From Strigamia acuminata (Eukaryota; Arthropoda; Chilopoda; Geophilomorpha; Linotaeniidae), in the NCBI GenBank assembly GCA_949358305.1, contig OX442324.1:5647575-5711574 (forward strand): DNA of 64,000 nucleotides. Direction: 5' to 3'. The notes below the pieces were generated by a model, which was not told where the DNA came from, made no database searches, and saw only the letters and a program-made list of their open reading frames with translations. Positions 1-9,317 of this stretch are shown here, in pieces; the stretch's first letter is position 1, and each line of letters begins with the position of its first letter. The position numbers were made by a program, and so were the translations under genes.

Positions 1-88
1 ACCTCGTTATCGAATTTAATTACTATCTCCTGTAATACATATTCAAATGAAGAAAGTTTAATATTTTTTCTCAGAGGAAATTTGGAAA
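1..88 (-). CDS. Partial exon, unidentified protein (facing copy A)
   Basis: On the minus strand a splice acceptor (TTTTCCAG, exon starting at 88) opens a frame that stays open to the window edge. The peptide begins SKFPLRKNIKLSSFEY and continues LQEIVIKFDNE. It closely matches the plus-strand exon at 935-1203. The two differ by substitutions and by one whole extra codon (GTA) here, which keeps the frame and argues for past or present coding selection. The family is not recognised. The gene continues to the left, outside the window. Confidence 0.4.
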
Positions 89-108
89 CTGGAAAACAAA
101 TGATATCA

Positions 109-185
109 TTTCCTGTACTTCCTATACTTTAAACTTTATGGAAATTTTAATTGGATCACTGTAGATTATTCAAATTGTTCTTTTT
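109..185. repeat. Inverted copy of the gene-copy-1 upstream region
   Basis: The reverse complement of this stretch closely matches 1245-1300 (shared core TGATCCAATTAAAAT). That region lies just upstream of gene copy 1 and has a counterpart near 18270 upstream of copy 2. Together with the facing exons at 1-88 and 935-1203, it shows a rearranged inverted duplication at the left edge of the array. The order of the two matching blocks differs between the arms, so this is not a simple palindrome. Confidence 0.6.
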
Positions 186-220
186 TAAATTAATAAGATA
201 AACATGTGAAATTTCACATG

Positions 221-533
221 TTTGGGTGGGGATCTGATGCGCGCATATCAAATTCGCGCACGACTTAAATCCGCGCATTATTAATTGTAATAAAATAAAT
301 TAAAAATAAAATAAATTAAATTAAATTAAATTAAATAATACAGTAATTAAAATTAATTAAATCTCAAATGTGCGCATTCAAAGGGGCGCATCTCAAATTC
401 TCAGCGCACAGATGTAAACAATGCAGTGTAAGAAATGGGAATAAAAAATTAAATGGGAATGTAAATAAAAATTTTAATGGGGAATGTAAACAAAAATTCT
501 AATTAGAATGTAAATAAAAATTTAAAAGAAAAG
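221..533. repeat. AT-rich spacer with short tandem repeats
   Basis: No gene is visible. GCGCGCA-type motifs (235-275) have a loose inverted counterpart at 723-790, hinting at a MITE-like element. 290-345 is a run of AAATTAAATTAAAT. 432-530 contains about four degenerate copies of a 25-30 base unit around GGGAATGTAAATAAAAATTT. Confidence 0.4.
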
Positions 534-547
534 CCCGGTTTGGTGGC

Positions 548-634
548 TGCGCTACTTTACTACCATTCGTCAAACATGGAACTTCAGCTGCACATTCATT
601 TCCAACGCCCTTTTGACACATGTTGTGTCCACAG
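548..634 (-). CDS. Possible neuroparsin / IGFBP-like exon fragment
   Basis: On the minus strand an acceptor (TTGTTTACAG) is followed from 634 by a frame reading CGHNMCQKGVGNECAAE. The spacing C-G-x-N-x-C-x-K-G-x-G-x-x-C is what I recall from insect neuroparsins, secreted cysteine-rich hormones related to the IGF-binding domain. The downstream part (PCLTNGSKVAQPPNRAF) lacks the expected GEGL-C segment, so this would be a fragment, a dead copy or a coincidence. A possible donor lies near 555. No flanking exon was found nearby. Confidence 0.25.
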
Positions 635-934
635 CTGTAAACAATGTTGCATTTAAACGCGCGTGTATTAGAATTATTCCTTTATTATTCTTTAATTTTT
701 TAATTGTTTATTAATTTAATTCTGCGCGTGGATCTCAGGCTGCGCGCAATCTTCCCCAATTTAAATCGTACGCGCATTTGAGATGCCCGCAGCAGGTCCT
801 GGCCGATGTGAAACGAAGAAAACCATACCACATTAGTTTTTATTTTTTACATTTCCACTGTAAAGAAATCTCGGTTCCTCCCAATGAACTTTCCCATTAA
901 TTTTTAATTAATTATGATATCATTTGTTTTCCAG

Positions 935-1203
935 TTGCCAAATTTCCGCTGATAAACAATATTAAAATTTCTGCATTTGAATATTTATTACAGGAGATAA
1001 TTAAATCCGATAACGAAGCTAACTTGGCCAGGTTAGCAACTTATGTTAAATATAGATTAAGAGCAAAAAATGCCAGAATGAGACGAGAAAAGGTTTTGGC
1101 TGTGAGGTGCTTCTTTCAATCCGTAGTTAGCCTTATTAGAGTATCCGAGAAATGTTGTTTTAGATATTTCTGGATTATTCACAAAGAAAGGGTAGGAATT
1201 TAG
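935..1203 (+). CDS. Terminal exon, unidentified basic protein (facing copy B)
   Basis: After the acceptor GTTTTCCAG (ending 934) the frame is open for 88 codons and stops at TAG 1201-1203. The peptide starts AKFPLINNIKISAFEYLLQE, has a basic stretch (KYRLRAKNARMRREK) and ends in a cysteine- and aromatic-rich tail. Homology to the inverted exon at 1-88, including an in-frame one-codon gap, supports coding origin. No family is recognised and no upstream exon is evident before 935, so it may be an exon stranded by the inverted duplication. Confidence 0.4.
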
Positions 1204-1453
1204 TTAGGACAATTATTGCATGTACTTAAATTAATTCCTTTAATAATTTGAATAATCTACGGTGATCCAATTAAAATTCTATGAAGTTTAAAGTACAGGA
1301 AGTTTGGGTGTTTAATGATAACGTTGTGTATAAATGAGCAACTAATCATATAAATGCTCAAACACAAACTTCAGCCAGAAGGAATTAAAGGTAAGAAAGA
1401 TGAAGGAAAAGTGAATAATATGTTTTGTTCATTTTTTCTTACATTATTGTTAG

Positions 1454-2286
1454 ATGATTGTTTCCAATCAATGGATTTTCGCCACTTATTTCTTAAGTTT
1501 ACTTTGTTGTGCAAAACTGCAAGATGGGTTGGATCAGTTTAAAGACTCAAATGAATTGTACAAACTGTCAATTTTTCAAGACACTTTAAGTACATACTCT
1601 AAACAGCCCATGGATATTGTTTTTGTTCTCGATGAATCTGGTAGTGTGGGCTCCACATATTACGAAACTGAAAAGGACTTTGTCGGTACAGTAGCAAATG
1701 ATTAAAAGTTTGCACTAATATTGTTTTCAATTTTCAATTTCAATATTTTTGTTTTTGTTTTGCAGAAATTATTGGTAGAACTTTATCCATATCTAAAGAC
1801 GAGACGAGAGCAGCTTTAGTTTCATTTGGAGATGATTCTCTACTGCATTTTAACTATCTCTCTCGAATTGATGGCACTGCATGTAGTTTTATGAATGATG
1901 TAAAACAGGTTCGATACAATGGTGGTTCAACCAATACAGCATCTGGACTAAACATGGCCAATGACTTATTTTTAAATACGCGATCCCACACAAAGAAGTA
2001 TACATAAGCACATATTAAAAATTTTAAATTTATGAACTTGTATTCAAATATATATATATTTTTAATTATAGAGTTATAGTATTACTTTCAGACGGTCTCA
2101 GTAACGACGGAGAAAATCCGATTATTACAAGTGGTAGACTGAAAGCAAACGGCATTATTGTGTTTTGTGTTGGTATCGCAGCAGCAAACGAGGTTGAGCT
2201 TCTCGGTATTGCGACTAGTCCATCGTACATTTACTTAATTAAAGACTTTAACTATGTGAAAACCGTTTATTTACAATTACGACAAG
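1454..2286 (+). other. Signal peptide and vWA domain block of copy 1
   Basis: Three exons encode the leader and one von Willebrand factor A domain. The metal-ion-dependent adhesion site looks complete: DESGSVG supplies the DxSxS motif, [10 protein letters not shown] supplies the threonine, and [10 protein letters not shown] supplies the later aspartate. vWA domains of this type bind protein ligands through a divalent cation. The counterpart in copy 2 lacks two codons (after NPI) without shifting frame. Confidence 0.85.
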
Positions 2287-5200
2287 GTAATGTTGTATGG
2301 AAAAGAACAAATGGTAAAGAATAACTTATTTACCAAACAAATTTGTAGACATTCAAAATATAGCATTTGCAAAACAGTCAAAAGTTTATTGTCAAGGAAC
2401 ATGTGACTTGAATGCTGACTGTTACTGTGGCACTGATGGAAAATATACTTGTTACTGCAATGCCGGTTACATGGGTAGTGGTCAAATTGGTTTTTGTACG
2501 AGTAAGTTGTAATATGACTGTACAGAAATTAAGTCAGTATTTAGCATAAATGAAATAAATCATACACAGAATGTCCGTATGGCACTTATAACTCAATGGT
2601 GAATCAAATTCAGTGCACAAATTGTCCTTACAATTCGAATTCCACACATGAAGCGGCAACTTCAGAAGCTAATTGCAAATGCCATGATGGTTTCACCGGT
2701 ACTGGCTGCAAATGTAAGTACAGTTTTGGCAATACCGGTACCTAATTTCATGTTCTTTATACACATAAATTTTTAGTTTCAGGATGTCCAAAATTGTATG
2801 CACCGATTGGGGGCCACTTGGATCCAGCAGAATGTGGTAATTTACTGAATGATAAATGTTCTTTTTGGTGTGACACCGGATATTGTCCATATAACGGAAG
2901 TGAACCAAATTGTTTACAACTAAAGTCCAAGAAAAAACAAAAGCCCGAAAGGGTTTGCCTTATAACCCAAAAATGGAGTGGACAATCTTTTCGTTGTGAA
3001 GGTAACTGTTTTTTTTTTAAAAATTTTAATAACTTGTAAGAAATATACATATTTTCAGAGGCTCGTTGTGTGAAACCAAAGAATCCAGAAAATGGTTTGC
3101 TTGAATGCAATTCTGTCAACTATGCAGTAAAAAACACAGTATGCACTGTCAAGTGTAATCAAGGCTATAGGCTTCAACATCCGTCCTTAAAAATTTATTG
3201 TCAAGCAAATGGAACATGGAAAAATATTGAAAAGGCAAAATGCATTCGTACGGAACAGTCATACTTTACATTTAAAAAAAAATCAGTTATTCACTTTTTT
3301 TCCTCATCAGCTGTGCTGTGTCGTCCACTCAAACAAAAAGACAAAGTATTTCTGAAGCCCAAAGAGTGTGGAGTTTCCAATCAACCATTCAACCAACATT
3401 GCCAGTAAGTGAAAAAACCCAAGAAACTTTCAATGGTAGTACAGACAGTTAATGTGTGAAACAAACTTTCCAGGTTGTATTGCAAAGCAGGTTATGCATA
3501 TGTTGGAACTAAAAAGAATCAAATTAGCGTGCGTTCTCCATATGGTTTAAGAATTTGTAAAATTAAAGGTTGGGAAGGAAAAGAGGGCTATACTTGCAAA
3601 GGTAAGTTGAATAGTCCACTGGTCACATCACATATTTATACTAAACTTTTGTTCATTCAGATATTGAGCCCCCTGTTATTACTTGTCCCAAGTCAATTAA
3701 AGTTGCATGTCCTCCAGATAAAAAAGTTAGTGATAAAGTTCATTGGAAGTTACCAGTAGCATCGGATAATGATGGTACGTAATTAACTAATAACAATTCA
3801 AATAGTTGTAAATATTTAAAAAGATTATGTTTTGTTTCGTTTAAAATAAGGTTTGAAACCATTTATAACTCTTATTTATCCACCATTTGAGAAAAATGGG
3901 ATAGTGATTAAACCACCTCATCAATTTCCACCCGGTAAAAACAAATTAGTTTATCAGGCCAGAGACAGAGATTATTTGACGACCACTTGTTCCTTTATAA
4001 TTGAAGTTGAAGGTAAATATAACATTTCCTTCCTATGTAAAGACTAATTTTATGCAATTTTCAGATGTAAAACCTCCAAATGTAGAATTTTGTCCCGATG
4101 CAATAGATCATTACACAACAGCATCTGATCCAATAACTCTAAACTGGGAAGAGCCTGCATTTGAAGTAAAATTCGAAACTTTCAATAATAGAATGTTATT
4201 AAATATACAAAATATTACTTTAGGATAATTCTGATAATTTTAAAATCACATTTCAATCGCACAAACCTCAAAAAGACAAGTTCGCTCCAAACCAATCCCA
4301 CAGAATTAAGTACATTGCAACAGACGACTACAACCACAGTTCAACCTGCGAGTTTGAAATTCGACTAAACCGTAAGTATATAAAATAATAAAATGGCAAA
4401 CAGTAGAGTCTTAAGTTTAAGCTTGTGGCTTGTGTATTAGCATATCAATGTTTGTACCGACGACCTCCACTTCATGGAGAATTAAACTGCAATAAAATTC
4501 GGTTTGGCAATGGTCAAGAATGCACAGTTACGTGTCATCAAGGTTTTGATCACACGGAAAAGTCATTACCTGTGTATAAATGTCTTGTGGTGGGCGGCAT
4601 TCCAGACTGGGATCCAATTGATAAAACCTGGCCCGATTGCTCGTGTAAGTTTCTTTGCGAGTTCACGATGTGTGCCAAGAAGAATAAAATTTTTTTTGTT
4701 TTAGTGAACAAAGATGTGAAAACGTCAACAGCGCAAGTTACAATAACATCGCGGTCTTTAGATTGTAATAAATTGGAAACAAATAAACTATATGCAGACA
4801 GGATTGTAGCCCGGTTATGTAGAAACAAACCAAAATGCAATATTGACAAAATCAAACTTAATTGCAAGAAAAAATCACCTAGAAAACAGCATAAACGTGA
4901 CTTGAAAGCAAACGAGGAAGAAGAAGAAGAATACGTTTTAACTATTGAGTTTGATATTACTTTGGTATTTAAGCTAATGACAATTTTTATTTGTTTACTG
5001 CAATGAGCAATTTTCCAGGATTCAAATAACAATTCAAAATCGTTGAACGAGATCGAAGAGGAACAGAACAAAGAGTTGCAATCAGCAGTGGACGATTTGG
5101 CCAGTAGCGAAGTAAACAAAGAAATTGTTATTCATGTAACTAAAAATTACACAGTTTCGTGTGATATTGGCGAAGTGTTCAGCAAAGGAAAATGTGGTAT

Positions 5201-8200
5201 TTTTTATTTTATCATATTATTGATTTATTTTACTGATTTAATTTAATGAGTTTTGCTATAGTAAATTGTCCAGCGGGAACATTTTACAAGAACAACTCTT
5301 GCGAACGATGTCCACTCAACACATTTCAAAACAAACAAGCATCGACGCAATGTAAACCATGTCTAGAAAACACGTTTACACTTGCACCTGGGTCTATTTC
5401 TTCTAAATACTGTTTAAGTGAGTAAACAAATTAAGAAAATTACTAGGGATCTAATATTAACAAGTCTTAACATATTGTAGATGCTTGTGCTCCTGGAACT
5501 TTTTCTAAAACAGGATTGGAGCAATGTACAGCTTGTGCTAAGGGATTTTATCAAGACATACCACGACAAACTTCGTGCAAACCTTGTGATTTTAATACCA
5601 CAACTTGGATGATTGGTGCAGAATCAGCAAAAATTTGCGAAGGTAAACATTAATTCACCTGCTTATATTACGAAGGTGTTCTACAAATGCACTTTCGTCT
5701 CTCTTGCAGTCGAATGCCGACCGGGCTCGTTTTCTCCTACTAGATTGGAGCCCTGTAATTTATGTCCGCGAGGTTCTTATCAACCTGAATCGGGAAAATC
5801 CTTTTGTATACCTTGCAACGGCACACTCTACACGACTGAGCCGGGAATGACTGAAGAATCGACTTGTATTGGTATCATCCGTTAAAAATGTCCCTACTTA
5901 AAATTATCCAATTATTATTATTATTATTATTATTTGAATAGAAATTGATATCTGTTCACCAAATCCTTGCCAATACAATGGTAATTGCACAATATCAAGC
6001 ACATATGAAGCTATGTGCGAATGTCAAGATGGTACAGCGGGTCCATTGTGTGAATTTAATATAAATGACTGTAACCCTGACGCCTGTTCAAGTAATGGAG
6101 TATGCATTGACGAAATAGATGACTATAGATGCGACTGTGCTCCTGGATTTGAAGGATCTCGGTGTGAAGATATCACTAATAACTGTCATGATGGTAAATA
6201 AGCATTTAAAAGTTACATTCAGTCACTGTATTGTTTTAATAATAAACAATAACGATTGATTTTTAGCTGCATGTTTAAATGGAGGAACGTGTAAAAATTG
6301 GATAAATAGTTTTACGTGCGAGTGCTTAAAGGGGTATGTGGGAAACAGATGTCAGTTTGCCTTAGAGAAATGCGACTCAAATCCTTGCCTCAATCATGGA
6401 AGATGCATAAATCAAAAACAGGCATGTATATGTTTTGGTCAAACTTATAGCTAAAGATTCTGACTTTATCTTTATTTAAAAAAGGGTTTTTTATGTTGTT
6501 GTAAAACTGGATTCTCGGGACCATTCTGTGAAGTTACAGACAAAGATTGCATCAATTCGAATCCTTGTTTGCATGGAAGTACATGCGTACAAACCTCCAA
6601 TAGTGTGAAGTGTCTGTGTACTGCCGGCTATTCCGGTATTAGTTGCGAGTTAAACATAGATGAGTGTAAAGGCCAGCCGTGTCTGAATCACGGTAATTGT
6701 ACAGATGGTATTAATAACTTCGATTGTAAATGTCTCCCCGGATTTGAAGGGAAAACGTGCGAAACTGGTAGGAAGTGGTGCAGTATTTTTTGCAAGAGTA
6801 AACCACAAAAGAAATATTTTGCAGCAATGTCCTCGGATTTTGATGTCGAATTCGTAGCTGCCAAAATATCAAATTACGCTGTAGTAGAAACACATGAGGA
6901 TTTAATGAGTGTGACTGTAATGTTTTGGATGAAGGCGGATTCTAATGGTGTCAGTCGAGGTACACCAATTTCATTTTCCTATAAGTCACCCATCAATGGC
7001 AGCGTAGTTGCAAATGCTATCACCTGGTATGATGTCAACAAATTTATAATTTTCATTCAAAACCAAGAAATCCGCACAACAATTCAAGGGTTTGCAGAGA
7101 ATTTTTTTTTATTACACAGAATTTGTTGCTAAATTTTTTGAATTATTAGAGACTCTAAATGGCACAATTACGCACTAACATGGGATAGTCTTGATGGCAC
7201 TTATTCTGTATTTATCGATGGCAAATTTTTATTTACTGGCAGTAACATTAGCCGCGGTGTTCCACTTTTTCGCGGTTTTTTTGTTGTGGGTCAAGAACAA
7301 GACCTGCTTGCTTCGGGATTTAGTTCTACCGAAAGTTTTGTAGGATCTTTATCTCAGGTAAAAAATAATTAAGCTGTTGGTAGTGTTTGTTTTTTGTTTA
7401 AACTAATTTTTATTTTAGTTTAATGTGTGGAACTTTGTGATGAATGAAAAAGAAATTGCAAAAGTTTCGGCAAGCTGTGGATATATGGGAAATGTTGTTG
7501 CATGGCCCGACGTAAAAAGTAAATTTGTTGGAAGTGATGTTTTTGTTAGAGCTTCAGGACTTTGCAGAAGTAAGTACCGTACTACATTTGTTTTTATCAA
7601 TTAAATAGTTCCAACTTGACATAATCGACTCTAAACAGATATTAGCACTTGTGGGACCACATCAGCTGAATGTTTCTGTCCAAAGAAGAATATTTACGAT
7701 GGTATGTAATAATCATATAAATGGGTGATTAATTATGAGGCTCAATATTTATTTTTTTCTTAGTGAATTTGTGTGAGCGAAATATTGAAACCTGTGCCAG
7801 CAGCATTTGTCACAATGGACAAAAATGTATACGAGTTGGTGAAACCCACATGTGCCAGTGTCAAAGCGGTTTCAGTGGAAGATTTTGCCAACATGGTATT
7901 TTCTTGAAAATTTCTGATGGCAAATCGATTACACATTTATTTCGAATAATGGCAACTGCTCCCACAACTGCCATAACACATTAGGATCCTACTATTGCAC
8001 TTGTCCATCAGATTTCTACATGAGTGATGATAAAAGAACGTGTTTATCAACAAGCCGATGCATTCACAAGGGATCTTTTTATAGTAGTGGACATAATTGG
8101 ACAGAGAATTGTGACACTTGCCAGTGTGATGCAGGAAGATTGACTTGTAAACAACAAGAGTGTGCACCTGTACATTGTTCACAAGTAAGTTTGCGATTGA

Positions 8201-9317
8201 TAGCTTGCTATTCTTTGTTACTAATTTTATATAAATAAATAAAAACTTAGGGTAAACCAGTTATGTTTCCCGGTGATTGCTGTAAGAAATGCATAGACAG
8301 AAATATTGCAAGCTGTGTGGTATTGTCAAACAATTTGTATCAAACGTTTGATGGTGATGACAGCATCAAATTGAGAGCAAGTTGCAGGCACACATTAGCG
8401 CAAGATTGCTCCGACGGTTCATTCACAGCACAAATTGAAAATTCTGCCAGAGTTTCTTCCAAAAAAGCACTGACGATACACATTGGTTGCGAAAATATAA
8501 AAATAGATTTTGAAGGAAAAGTGGAACTTTCGAAAACAGAAATTGATTTACCGTACGTTGGTAGTGACATATTTCGCATAGAGAAAGAATTAATTTCTCC
8601 CAATTCTAAAAAAGAGACGATAGTAGTAACAATTTCTAACGTAAATATCAAATTTAATTAAAATGCGTGTTTTAAATAAGATTAAAACAATTCCAATTGT
8701 AGGGTGTGATAATAGAATGGTCAACTTACGGTCGTGTTGATGTTAAAGTTCTAGATAGCATGAAGGACAAAATGTGTGGACTTTGCGGAAATTATAATGG
8801 AAATATCAACGATGATTGGATGATGAGAAATTATAAACAAGCGACTACATTGACAGTAACTATTTTGCCATTCAAATTTGAGACATTGTTTTATGCCGTC
8901 TGTTTAGGAATTTGCATTTAGCTGGAGAGCTAACAAAAAGTCTTGCCCACCTCCAGACTATCATGTGAAGGGAACTCCTGAATATCGAAAAATTGGAGCC
9001 TGTAAACAAGCAGTAAATAAAGACAAGTGGCAGTCAGCTCGAACAATTTGCAAAATGTTGAGGTTGGACATTTCATGATTTATTATTATTATTATACAAT
9101 GAAATGTAATGTAATAATTTGTAATATTTACAGAGACCCTATCTTTCATCCGTGCTATGAGTTCGTAGATCCTCAAGGGTATTTGGATCGGTGTTTGCAA
9201 GACGGTTGTCGTTGCGGAGAAAAATTATGCCATTGCACATCAATTCATTCGTACCAAGCCATTTGCAAAAAATACGTTGGCGTCATTGTGCTAAAGCGAA
9301 GTGGCTGTCCTACATAG
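1454..9317 (+). CDS. SVEP1-like secreted multidomain protein with VWC-VWD end, gene copy 1
   Basis: Predicted secreted extracellular-matrix or plasma-type adhesion protein of about 1,970 residues. The exon map was read by hand from splice sites and phase: 1454-1685, 1766-1997, 2072-2286, 2349-2501, 2570-2713, 2777-3001, 3059-3247, 3311-3404, 3474-3601, 3661-3774, 3851-4012, 4065-4165, 4224-4371, 4441-4644, 4705-4964, 5019-5196, 5262-5417, 5481-5642, 5710-5871, 5942-6193, 6267-6421, 6485-6767, 6825-7089, 7150-7357, 7419-7569, 7639-7701, 7764-7895, a damaged exon ending 8184, 8251-8640, 8703-8855, 8908-9062, 9134-9317. Phases agree across every junction except the damaged one. The start is the ATG directly after an acceptor at 1453, preceded by a 5' UTR intron from about 1390, and it gives a signal peptide ([20 protein letters not shown]). 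No membrane segment was seen. Oddities are a GC donor at 6422 and a lost acceptor near 7947. The length assumes the missing exon part seen in copy 2. Confidence 0.85.
2349..3601 (+). other. EGF, GCC2-like and tandem sushi block of copy 1
   Basis: 2349-2501 encodes an EGF-like module ([19 protein letters not shown]). 2570-2713 encodes a TNFR/GCC2-like cysteine module ([18 protein letters not shown]). 2777-3601 encodes sushi (complement control) modules with the expected four cysteines and the W before the last cysteine ([31 protein letters not shown]). The splice site for the 3059-3247 exon falls inside CATTC|GTACGG, which restores frame into the next module. This order mirrors the N-terminal part of SVEP1. 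Confidence 0.75.
3661..4644 (+). other. Two HYR domains and a sushi domain of copy 1
   Basis: Each HYR module is split over two exons. The first starts [16 protein letters not shown] and ends [10 protein letters not shown]. The second starts PPNVEFCPD and ends [12 protein letters not shown] 58-base intron (4166-4223) joins PAFE to DNSDNFKIT, the usual F-x-DNS HYR core, which fixes the donor at GAA|GTAAAA. 4441-4644 is a further sushi module ending WPDCS. HYR modules are immunoglobulin-like folds usually found beside sushi modules in adhesion proteins. Confidence 0.8.
4705..5871 (+). other. Charged linker and three GCC2/ephrin-receptor-like repeats of copy 1
   Basis: 4705-5196 encodes a lysine- and glutamate-rich linker with [16 protein letters not shown], possibly including an RXKR-like basic site, and few cysteines. 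This is the exon hit by Copia-1 in gene copy 2. 5262-5871 encodes three similar cysteine repeats ([51 protein letters not shown]) of the ephrin-receptor-like GCC2/GCC3 type, one per exon and all phase 1-1, which suggests exon duplication. Confidence 0.75.
5942..6767 (+). other. EGF-repeat block of copy 1
   Basis: Three exons encode about six EGF modules, some with calcium-binding signatures ([21 protein letters not shown]-like starts). The second exon (6267-6421) ends CAG and is followed by GCATGT, so copy 1 appears to use a GC donor; copy 2 has GTATGT there. Splicing to 6485 keeps the frame ([12 protein letters not shown]). The last EGF module differs from copy 2 at seven codons by amino acid and four silently, an unusual excess of replacements. 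Confidence 0.75.
6825..7569 (+). other. Pentraxin domain of copy 1
   Basis: Three exons encode a pentraxin/laminin-G-like fold: [20 protein letters not shown], then [19 protein letters not shown], then [11 protein letters not shown]. The VGQEQD and V-x-NF pattern is typical of pentraxin. The 57-base intron at 6768-6824 has an open frame through it, so retention would not introduce a stop, but splicing is favoured because it gives the right phase for the following exons. From this exon onward copy 1 is nearly identical to copy 2. Confidence 0.75.
7639..9317 (+). other. EGF, VWC and VWD C-terminal block of copy 1
   Basis: 7764-7895 is an EGF module. The next exon should encode a calcium-binding EGF plus VWC ([16 protein letters not shown], then [13 protein letters not shown]), but its first 19 bases and its acceptor are deleted here. 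8251-8855 is a VWD domain with the hallmark [17 protein letters not shown]. 8908-9317 gives a C8/TIL-like cysteine-rich tail with [19 protein letters not shown] and a TAG stop at 9315-9317. VWD domains usually mediate multimer assembly in mucins, von Willebrand factor and hemolectin-like clotting proteins. Confidence 0.75.

Noticed and set aside
4550-5119. 189-codon minus-strand frame opposite the linker exons of copy 1
   Set aside because: Runs antisense to exons with consistent phase and splice sites; serine-rich because it reads acidic codons backwards.
6768-7132. Reading straight through the EGF-pentraxin boundary as one exon (frame open from 6569 to 7132)
   Set aside because: Good donor and acceptor at 6768 and 6824 and the phase of the next exons support a 57-base intron; the read-through ends at a stop shortly after 7089.
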